Assembly (NCBI GenBank): GCA_002387735.1
Contig: DGKJ01000078.1
Coordinates: forward strand, 50,399 to 59,805
DNA: 9,407 bases
Origin: Bacteriovoracaceae bacterium UBA4573
Lineage (GTDB): Bacteria; Bdellovibrionota; UBA1018; UBA923
Reading direction: 5' to 3'
Below, piece after piece: positions 1 through 5,179 of this stretch (the first letter of the stretch is position 1; every line of letters begins with the position of its first letter). Below the pieces are notes generated by a model that made no database searches, was not told where the DNA came from, and saw nothing but the letters and a program-made list of their open reading frames with translations. Both the position numbers and the translations under genes were made by a program.

Positions 1-1008
1 ATTAAACTCCAGGCGTTGCCCTCCGTCGCGGAACAAGCCCCGAGCCTGCCCGACTGGCTTCGAGACCTCAGCGCCACGGCCTACGGTCGCCTGGAGCCGT
101 GGACGGCCGACAGCATTGGAGATGTTAAAAATCTGGCGGCCCCGCGACTTACTCACCGCTACCCGAATCGCGCGCTACTCCACACCACCACACTTTGTGC
201 GTTGACCTGCCGTTTTTGCTTTCGAAAATCCCATCTCAACGAAAAAGAGTCTGCGCTTTACGAGGGTTCGTTCGACGCTGCATTCGAGTATTTGAACAAA
301 CACCCCGAGGTCACCGAACTCGTACTAACCGGTGGCGACCCGCTCTCGCTTACCGACCTCGCCCTGGAGCGTTTATTGGACCGAATCAACGGAGTTGCTC
401 ATCTTAGGACGATTCGCCTTCACTCCCGTGCGCCCGTAACGAGTCCCGATCGCATTCAACCTGAACTTCTCGACGTACTTAAGCGGTTCGTCCACAACAG
501 TTCTAAAACCATTCAACTGGTAACTCATTTTAATCACCCACTCGAACTGAGCCCCTTGGCGCTCGAACGCCTTCGTTTGCTTAGACTCTCTGGCATATCA
601 CTCTTCAATCAAACAGTGCTCATGCGGCGAGTGAACAACGAGCCTTCAACTCTTTCAAAGTTGTATCAGACCCTTTACGAAAACGGCGTTGGCGCGCTTT
701 ATTTGCATCACCCGGACTGGACACCTGGAACGTTTCATTTTCGCGTGACAATTCCCCAGGGCCAAGCCATCACGCGCGCCCTTCGTGGCCAACTTTCGGG
801 CCCGGCTATGCCTGATTACGTGCTCGACTCTCCAGAAGGAGATGGAAAAATTCCTCTCACCGATTCACATTGGTTGCGGCCGGTAAGTGAACGAATCACC
901 CGCGATGGATTCACCGCGCAACTATTCGAGCGTCCACGCAAGACGGCGTCTTCTCACGAGTCACACACTCGTGCGCAGTTTTACCTCGACGCGGCGAATG
1001 TCGACTAA
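1..1008 (+). CDS. epmB: Radical-SAM lysine 2,3-aminomutase / EF-P beta-lysylation (EpmB) family protein, 5'-partial
   Basis: The frame is open to the left edge, so the N-terminus is missing. A TTG at position 16 exists, but no start is preferred; numbering below counts from that TTG. Seen: a CxxxCxxC [4Fe-4S] cluster motif (C61, C65, C68, in CALTCRFCF), the TGGDP SAM-binding motif (105-109), the family signatures HSRAPV and FNQTVLMRRVN, and a GDGK motif with K278 in the place of the PLP-binding lysine. Asp234 and Asp271 sit where lysine 2,3-aminomutase binds the substrate amino groups. Known: this family converts L-lysine to beta-lysine; EpmB makes (R)-beta-lysine for elongation factor P. E. 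coli EpmB has about 120 residues before the cysteines, so some 60 are probably outside the window. The size and lack of a long C-terminal domain favour EpmB over catabolic KamA, but no EF-P or EpmA gene is visible to confirm this. It converges with the next gene, 6 bases away. Confidence 0.85.
   Translation: MKLQALPSVAEQAPSLPDWLRDLSATAYGRLEPWTADSIGDVKNLAAPRLTHRYPNRALLHTTTLCALTCRFCFRKSHLNEKESALYEGSFDAAFEYLNKHPEVTELVLTGGDPLSLTDLALERLLDRINGVAHLRTIRLHSRAPVTSPDRIQPELLDVLKRFVHNSSKTIQLVTHFNHPLELSPLALERLRLLRLSGISLFNQTVLMRRVNNEPSTLSKLYQTLYENGVGALYLHHPDWTPGTFHFRVTIPQGQAITRALRGQLSGPAMPDYVLDSPEGDGKIPLTDSHWLRPVSERITRDGFTAQLFERPRKTASSHESHTRAQFYLDAANVD
940..973. repeat. Two adjacent inverted repeats at the 3' end of the aminomutase gene
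   Basis: Positions 940-952 form a 5-bp stem AAGAC/GTCTT with a 3-base loop. Positions 955-973 form a perfect 7-bp stem CACGAGT/ACTCGTG with a 5-base loop. Both lie inside the last 25 codons of the + strand gene, near the convergent junction at 1008/1015. On the + strand a short GTTTT follows 4 bases later; on the minus strand no T-run follows. They could slow or stop transcription entering from either side, or protect the mRNA 3' end, but they do not look like a standard intrinsic terminator. Confidence 0.4.
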
Positions 1009-1014
1009 GACTTC

Positions 1015-1377
1015 TTATTTTCCGCGAATTTCTACGGTGAGCCCATTGGTCGGCGTACGTGGAGATTGGCGTGCTACCGGAGCTTCGCTCAATCCGGCCT
1101 GATAGCCTTCGTCGAATCCAATCGCGTATTTCATGTATTGGCTGCGATAGTGATTGACCGTTCCGATGCGAATCATCGCCGACCAACGATCGACTTTGCT
1201 AGCTTTTGGATTTGCTAAAATGCGACCCACTGCACGACCGTCGCGGTTTCCAGCTTCCCAGCCCTGCGCCATGCGACCGCGCGAAATCGAACTCTCAATA
1301 CGATCATTTGCACCCGCTTGAACGCTAGGCGCGCCTAGAAACACTCCAAGCCCTAAAAGCACGAGCCACTTACCCAT
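1015..1377 (-). CDS. Small secreted protein with glycine-zipper-like repeats, function unknown
   Basis: 120 residues, not recognised as a named family. Residues 1-21 look like a Sec signal peptide: M-G-K, then the hydrophobic WLVLLGLGVFLGAP, and a cleavage site after VQA. The mature part of about 99 residues has glycines spaced exactly four apart: G39, G43, G47, G51 and later G87, G91, G95. This is the GxxxGxxxG pattern of glycine zippers, which pack helices closely. Between them is a Trp/Arg/Tyr-rich helix-like stretch; the tail from about residue 99 is Pro/Arg-rich and probably disordered. The start is well supported: AAGGGAGG at 1384-1391 lies 6 bases before the ATG, one of the strongest ribosome binding sites in the window. 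It is the third gene of a minus-strand run after gltP and the 142-residue protein. A gap of 76 bases allows its own promoter, for example TTGCGC at 1429-1434 with TTAATT at 1407-1412, which is weak. Confidence 0.75.
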   Translation of the reverse strand: MGKWLVLLGLGVFLGAPSVQAGANDRIESSISRGRMAQGWEAGNRDGRAVGRILANPKASKVDRWSAMIRIGTVNHYRSQYMKYAIGFDEGYQAGLSEAPVARQSPRTPTNGLTVEIRGK

Positions 1378-1383
1378 CGTGAA

Positions 1384-1391
1384 CCTCCCTT
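1384..1391 (-). promoter_or_regulatory. Strong Shine-Dalgarno site of the small secreted protein
   Basis: On the minus strand this reads AAGGGAGG, followed by T, 6 bases before the ATG at 1377-1375. It closely matches the consensus AAGGAGGT and fixes the start so that a complete signal peptide is made. Confidence 0.7.
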
Positions 1392-1453
1392 AAAAGTCCA
1401 GGGGTCAATTAACACGATGCGGCTTCATGCGCAATATAACCGACCTAATTTAT

Positions 1454-1882
1454 CTATTTTACAGTGTGCTCATAGTGGCGCGACAAACTCGCGATGCCGC
1501 CGGTGCGCTCGATTTGAATGCGAGCTTTTTCGGTACGAACATCGTCTTCTTCTTTTTTGAACGTAACCCAAATCGGATAAATCTCGTCGAACCGCCATTC
1601 CATTTCGCGGCCACTACTTTTATTCAGGAGTGCCACAGTGATTAGATCGCTTCCCGGAGCGTCTCCCTGCAAACCCGGATAAATGCGAATGGTCACGACT
1701 GCAGCTTCGTTTTGCAGAACGACGGTGTGGCGGCGCGGGGGTGAAACGACGCGACCATCATGCGCCAGGCGTTCGGAGCGGTCATGTTTTGCGTGGGTTC
1801 CGGGAGTGGGTGTTCCTTTTTGAATTTTTCCCGGCCAAACACCTTCAAATTCCGTGGCCGGTCCTGGTCGTTTTTTTGGCAT
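1454..1882 (-). CDS. Conserved-looking hypothetical protein, 142 residues
   Basis: I do not recognise a family. There is no signal peptide or membrane segment, so it is probably cytoplasmic. Residues 1-53 are basic and rich in Pro, Gly, His and Arg (MPKKRPGP to SPPRRH), likely flexible and possibly able to bind nucleic acid or a protein partner. Residues 54-142 alternate hydrophobic and polar residues (TVVLQNEAAVVTIRIYPG, DLITVALLNKS, YPIWVTFKKE, ARIQIERTGG), which suggests a small, mainly beta-strand domain. The ATG at 1882 is preceded by AAGGGGA at 1892-1898 with a 9-base spacer, which supports the start. It lies 71 bases downstream of gltP and 76 bases upstream of the secreted glycine-zipper protein, all on the minus strand, so co-transcription is possible. 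I saw no terminator in either gap. The antisense frame at 1427-1645 lacks family features, and the minus-strand reading is preferred because of length and ribosome binding site. Confidence 0.65.
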   Translation of the reverse strand: MPKKRPGPATEFEGVWPGKIQKGTPTPGTHAKHDRSERLAHDGRVVSPPRRHTVVLQNEAAVVTIRIYPGLQGDAPGSDLITVALLNKSSGREMEWRFDEIYPIWVTFKKEEDDVRTEKARIQIERTGGIASLSRHYEHTVK

Positions 1883-1953
1883 ATTTGAGAATCCCCTTGT
1901 GTTGAAGACAGATTCCTTATCGGCCCAATCGACGAAAAACTAAACCAACTCGC

Positions 1954-3189
1954 CTAGACGGACTTGGGCCGCAGCGGTTCCCCTTCCCAGCGAGTAATCA
2001 CCGCGGTGGCAAGGCAATTTCCAAGTAAATTCACGGCTGTTCGAGCCATATCCATGAATTCGTCGACCGCTAAAATGAGGGCGATCCCTTCAAGGGGCAA
2101 ACCAAACATGGTCAGGGTACCTGAGAGCACCACGAGCGAAGCCCGAGGAACGGCCGCAACGCCCTTGGTCGTCAACATGAGGGTCGCCATGATCGTCAAC
2201 TGCTGCCAGAGTGTGAGCTCCACACCGGCGGCCTGAGCCACGAACACCGAGGCCAAGGCCAGATAGAGCGTCGAGCCATCGAGATTAAAACTATACCCCA
2301 TGGGGAGCACGAAACTGGCAATGCGCCGGGGCACGCCCAAACGTTCGAGAGACTCCAGGGCCGACGGATAAGCCGACTCGCTCGATGTCGTGGCAAACGC
2401 CAGAAGAATAGACCCTTTTAATTCTTTCATAAACGCAATGACCGGAACCTTAAACGCGAGCGCAATGGGAAGCATGACTAGCAACAAAAAGGCGATCAGA
2501 GCGATATAGAGAGTTCCCACGAGCTTTAACAGAGGCACGATCACTTGCCATCCGTGTTCGGCTACGCTTGCCGCCATGGCGGCACCAACCCCTAGGGGCG
2601 CAAGTGTCATGATGTAGCCAGTGAATTTAAACATCACGTGACTGAGAGCCTCGGAAAAATCGATCACCGGTTTTGCGCGACTCCCCAGGGAAAGCGTTGC
2701 AAATCCAAAGAGCGTCGAAAATATCACAATCTGCAGTACATCGCCTCGAACGACGGCGTCGGCGAAATTATGGGGCAATAGGTGCTCCACGAAACTTCCG
2801 AATGACATCTTTGTCTGAGCGGCCGCCTGCACCTTGTCGTTCAAAGTGTGGCCCAGAGTTAATCCGTCGCCCGGTCGGAAAAGATTCACCGCCACTAAGC
2901 CCACCACTAAAGCCGCCGTGGTGACCACTTCAAAATAGATAAACGCCCGCACACCCATGCTGCCGAGCTGCCGAAAACTCCCGGCCGAGCTGATCCCAGT
3001 CACGACGGTAGCGAAGATCAAAGGAGCTACAATGCATTTGATCCCATTAAGAAATAGACCTCGGAATGGCTTAAGCCACGGCACCAAAGAGGGAGCAAAC
3101 ACTCCAACCAAGAAGCCGCCAACTAACGCGATCAGGATCCACTGCGTGAGTGACGGCCTAACTTTTTGAAGTTTCTTGGTAATCGACAC
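1954..3189 (-). CDS. gltP: Proton/sodium:glutamate-aspartate symporter (DAACS family)
   Basis: 411-residue inner-membrane secondary transporter with the eight-helix, two-hairpin fold of the SDF/DAACS family; the length is usual. Seen: hairpin HP1 serine motif TTSSESAYP (267-275), TM7 signature GYSFNLDGSTLY (298-309), hairpin HP2 TKGVAAVP (341-348), and TM8 signature VDEFMDMARTAVN (375-387) followed by LLGN and ending ITRWEGE. In TM8, D380, R383, T384 and N387 match the substrate ligands D394, R397, T398 and N401 of GltPh. The arginine that holds the side-chain carboxylate indicates acidic amino acids. DctA-type C4-dicarboxylate carriers change the D394 and T398 equivalents, so DctA is less likely. 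The wording of HP1, TM7 and TM8 is closest to E. coli GltP, which is proton-coupled; Asn391 replaces the GltPh Na1 ligand D405, in agreement. The start is GTG at 3189, with AGGGGGG shortly upstream. The gene is divergent from rpsT. Confidence 0.85.
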   Translation of the reverse strand: MSITKKLQKVRPSLTQWILIALVGGFLVGVFAPSLVPWLKPFRGLFLNGIKCIVAPLIFATVVTGISSAGSFRQLGSMGVRAFIYFEVVTTAALVVGLVAVNLFRPGDGLTLGHTLNDKVQAAAQTKMSFGSFVEHLLPHNFADAVVRGDVLQIVIFSTLFGFATLSLGSRAKPVIDFSEALSHVMFKFTGYIMTLAPLGVGAAMAASVAEHGWQVIVPLLKLVGTLYIALIAFLLLVMLPIALAFKVPVIAFMKELKGSILLAFATTSSESAYPSALESLERLGVPRRIASFVLPMGYSFNLDGSTLYLALASVFVAQAAGVELTLWQQLTIMATLMLTTKGVAAVPRASLVVLSGTLTMFGLPLEGIALILAVDEFMDMARTAVNLLGNCLATAVITRWEGEPLRPKSV

Positions 3190-3310
3190 GACGCCCCCCT
3201 GACCGGCCCAAAATCAGACGTTCTACCCTACCTACAACTTCATGTTGAAAAGAAAGGTAATTTTAGATAAACGCTAGGTTCGTTTTTAACTTATTAGAGG
3301 AGTTCACTCT
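3190..3310. promoter_or_regulatory. Divergent gltP/rpsT intergenic region with candidate promoters
   Basis: This 121-base gap must hold the promoters of both genes. For gltP (minus strand) a candidate is -35 TTAAAA (3284-3289) and -10 TAAAAT (3260-3265) with an 18-base spacer. For rpsT (+ strand) TTGAAA at 3245-3250 is a good -35 match, but the -10 (around 3263-3271, TTAGATAAA) is poorly spaced. The two candidates overlap, so the divergent units could compete for RNA polymerase. The region is AT-rich only between about 3240 and 3300. The exact promoter positions are weakly supported. Confidence 0.35.
3297..3302 (+). promoter_or_regulatory. rpsT ribosome binding site
   Basis: GAGGAG lies 8 bases before a GTG at 3311. 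It fixes the non-AUG start of rpsT and gives an N-terminus that aligns with S20 from its first residue. Confidence 0.75.
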
Positions 3311-3580
3311 GTGGCAAACGTAAAATCCGCAATCAAACGCGCGCGTCAGAATATTAAGCGCCGCGACCGCAACCAAGCGCTTCGCACGACTGCTAGATCG
3401 GCTGCAAAAAAAGCACTCGACGGCATTAAAGCTGCTAGCACCAAAGAAGCTGCTATTATCGCGCTTCGCGAAGGCGAAAGAGCTTTGCAAAAGGCAGTAA
3501 GCAAGGGTGTGTGGCCAAAGAGCCGCGCTAGTCGCAAAGTTTCGCGCCTGGCTGCAGCCGTTACTGGTCGTTTCGCTTAA
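3311..3580 (+). CDS. rpsT: 30S ribosomal protein S20
   Basis: 89 residues, the normal length for S20, very basic and almost entirely helical. The N-terminus, V(M)ANVKSAIKRARQNIKRRDRNQ, matches the S20 pattern (MANIKSAKKRA...KRR...N). The C-terminal part, AVSKGVWPKSRASRKVSRLAAAV, matches the second conserved block (KGxxxKxxAxRxxSRLxxxV). S20 is a primary binder of 16S rRNA, contacting the 5' domain and helix 44 during 30S assembly. The start is GTG with a good ribosome binding site. E. coli rpsT also uses a non-AUG start (UUG), which matters for its translational autoregulation, so similar feedback is possible here but is inference. The gene is monocistronic: divergent from gltP upstream, convergent with holA 11 bases downstream. 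A probable terminator lies 45 bases after the stop codon, inside holA. Confidence 0.97.
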   Translation: MANVKSAIKRARQNIKRRDRNQALRTTARSAAKKALDGIKAASTKEAAIIALREGERALQKAVSKGVWPKSRASRKVSRLAAAVTGRFA

Positions 3581-3591
3581 GCAGCAGCGAT

Positions 3592-4563
3592 CTATTCTGT
3601 TACTTGCAGGATAAATTCATTTAACAAGCTCTGGGGTTCCGCCCCGGAGCTTTTTAATTTGCGGTCCAACCGCTCTAGTCCCAATAAAGCTGTTTGCACC
3701 TGGCCCCGCCTTAATAACGAACCCGTGCTTCGAAACCTCTCGGGATTCTTGATTGCCCACACACAAAACCCCACGAACCCAAGCGCATCTTCCGCGCTCC
3801 GTACAACTTTGCCGCAGGACAGCAGCGCACGCACTCTTTTACCTTCGAGTACAGCGGCCACAAAATCGGCCATTTCATGGGAGACATCCTGACTCGCAAC
3901 TGCGGCAACGTCTCTCGCCGCAAGCTCTATTCCCGCACTCCCACCGCGGTACAGCCATGCCTTTTCAATCTCTTGATCCAGACGGTTCAAAGAACCGTCG
4001 CACAAAAAAGCCAGCGACTCGACGGCCTCGCCAGAGAGCGTAATGCCTCGTTTTTTTGCCAGATACTGCGCCCACTGCACAAGCTCGCGATCCGCAGCTT
4101 TTTTGAATTCAACCGCCAGACCCTGAGCCCGAAACCACTGGTGAAGTTTTTTTCGTCCATCTAGCGAATCTCCAAGAAGCAACACCACGCTGGATCCGCC
4201 GCCCACGGACCTTTGTTCTTCACACCATGGCAGTAACTTCTCGGTATTTTTAAGTGACTGCGCCTGACGCACGAACACCAGCCGTCGCCCCGCACTTTCG
4301 TTGCTAGCGGAAAACAAAAACCCGGTAGTCGCTGCCGTATCGATAATTTCACTAACTGAACAGACAGACCCGTCTAACCGATCTACCGAAAAGGACCGAT
4401 CAGCCTGCTCTCCTAAAAAAGCGTCTTGAAATTTATCGGTAAATTCACGCAGCTTAAAAGGCTCGTCGCCATAAAGATAATAAATCGGCTCCGCCTTGCC
4501 CTGTTCAACATTGGCAAGAATCTGTTTCGGAGAAAGATCATTCGTCTTGATCGATGGTTTCAA
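3592..4563 (-). CDS. holA: DNA polymerase III subunit delta (clamp-loader)
   Basis: 323 residues, near the usual 330-345 for HolA. Delta opens the beta sliding clamp as part of the DnaX clamp-loader complex. Seen: the N-terminal family signature PIYYLYGDEPFKLREF (26-41), where the clamp-interacting fold begins; the RRLVFVRQAQSLK strand and helix (93-105); LLPWCEEQ (110-117); a middle AAA+-like region with LCDGSLNRLDQEIEKAW (187-203), the classic delta motif (helix with L.QE.EKL); and a C-terminal helical domain with the LDRKLKSSGAEP element (299-310). The start is TTG at 4563, with no nearby in-frame ATG. TGGAG at 4569-4573 lies 5 bases upstream, inside lptE. The TTG overlaps the lptE TGA by four bases (TTGA), implying translational coupling. 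It is the last gene of the HD-GYP-leuS-lptE-holA operon and its end converges with rpsT; no minus-strand terminator is visible, so read-through antisense to rpsT is possible. Confidence 0.9.
   Translation of the reverse strand: MKPSIKTNDLSPKQILANVEQGKAEPIYYLYGDEPFKLREFTDKFQDAFLGEQADRSFSVDRLDGSVCSVSEIIDTAATTGFLFSASNESAGRRLVFVRQAQSLKNTEKLLPWCEEQRSVGGGSSVVLLLGDSLDGRKKLHQWFRAQGLAVEFKKAADRELVQWAQYLAKKRGITLSGEAVESLAFLCDGSLNRLDQEIEKAWLYRGGSAGIELAARDVAAVASQDVSHEMADFVAAVLEGKRVRALLSCGKVVRSAEDALGFVGFCVWAIKNPERFRSTGSLLRRGQVQTALLGLERLDRKLKSSGAEPQSLLNEFILQVTE
3626..3655 (+). terminator. Intrinsic terminator of rpsT, embedded in antisense of holA
   Basis: The + strand forms a hairpin: AAGCTCTGGGG (3626-3636), loop TTCCG, CCCCGGAGCTT (3642-3652). 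This is 11 pairs with a single T-G wobble, running into five T residues (3651-3655) and then AATTT. It has the GC-rich stem and U-tract of a Rho-independent terminator for transcription leaving rpsT. On the minus strand the downstream bases are TGTTAAAT, a poor U-tract, so it should not stop holA transcription much. It occupies codons of holA residues 303-313. Confidence 0.8.
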
Positions 4564-5174
4564 AATCGCTCCAACAAAGTGTCGTGAACGTCGGTCGCAA
4601 TCGTTTTGGCAACCTCTTCGAGAGCAAGCTTAAATTGCGAATCATTGATCAGCGATGAGGTTGTTCCTGGAAGTCCAAAACGTGCACTCCCCGGGTACTG
4701 ATAGCCCGGATGGCCGAAACCGCCATTCCACACCACTTCGCCATCGCGTCGCCGCGTAAGATTGATGTTTAAAAACGCGGTGGCAACATACTCTGAAAAA
4801 ATCGGAACGCGGTCAAGTTGCCCTGCGCCCGATTCGGTAGACACCTGACCCAATTCGATGTCGGCACCGGGCGAACCGGTGTTATCGACAGACTCAATGG
4901 TGCCCCAAAGGACCGCATCGGCGTCACCCTCTGAGGTGGTAATAGTCAGTCGTCTACCTTTGGAAAATTCCCTAATAATGGCGCTAGTGAAAAAAGTTTC
5001 CACTCCGGCGGTAAGTGTTTTGTTATCGAGCGTTCGAATATAAATTTTTTCGATTTTTTCTTTAGCCCAAAGATTCGAAGTGCCCTGCCAATTGTAACCA
5101 CAGCCGGCTTGCAAGCAGCCGAGCACCACTACCAATACCCAGAACAACTGAATTCTTCGGAACAACCCCAGCAT
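4560..5174 (-). CDS. lptE: LPS-assembly lipoprotein, LptE-like
   Basis: 204 residues. LptE plugs the LptD barrel and helps place lipopolysaccharide in the outer leaflet of the outer membrane. Seen: RR at 6-7, a hydrophobic stretch (8-20), then LQAGCGYNWQG, with C25 the likely lipidated cysteine. The sequence GCGY followed by an aromatic/polar residue and G is typical of LptE. The -3 residue is Gln, which is unusual for a lipobox, and C20 (VLGC) is an alternative. The next part, IEKIYIRTLDNKTLTAGVETFFTSAIIREFSKG (42-74), is the conserved first strand-helix of the family (I.I..f.N.T...G.e..l..a...ef). Further strands, AVLWGTIESV and VATAFLNINLTRRRDGEVVW, follow, then a C-terminal helix ending TDVHDTLLERF. 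It fits the family, though short Lpt lipoproteins diverge widely. The ATG is preceded by AAGGGA at 5184-5189, inside the end of leuS, 5 bases downstream of its stop. Confidence 0.82.
   Translation of the reverse strand: MLGLFRRIQLFWVLVVVLGCLQAGCGYNWQGTSNLWAKEKIEKIYIRTLDNKTLTAGVETFFTSAIIREFSKGRRLTITTSEGDADAVLWGTIESVDNTGSPGADIELGQVSTESGAGQLDRVPIFSEYVATAFLNINLTRRRDGEVVWNGGFGHPGYQYPGSARFGLPGTTSSLINDSQFKLALEEVAKTIATDVHDTLLERF
4569..4573 (-). promoter_or_regulatory. holA ribosome binding site inside lptE
   Basis: TGGAG on the minus strand, 5 bases before the TTG at 4563-4561. It supports the rare TTG start of holA and overlaps the last codons of lptE. Confidence 0.6.
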
Positions 5175-5179
5175 TCGCG

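Noticed and set aside
911..1186. 91-codon minus-strand open frame
   Set aside because: It overlaps the aminomutase gene and the secreted protein in another frame, has no good ribosome binding site and resembles nothing.
1427..1645. 72-codon + strand open frame with a hydrophobic start
   Set aside because: It is antisense to the 142-residue gene, which is longer and has a proper ribosome binding site.
1954..3189. DctA (C4-dicarboxylate carrier) identity for the transporter
   Set aside because: HP1 and TM7 are shared with DctA, but TM8 reads DMART with Asp380 and Thr384, the acidic amino acid pattern of GltP rather than the DctA pattern.
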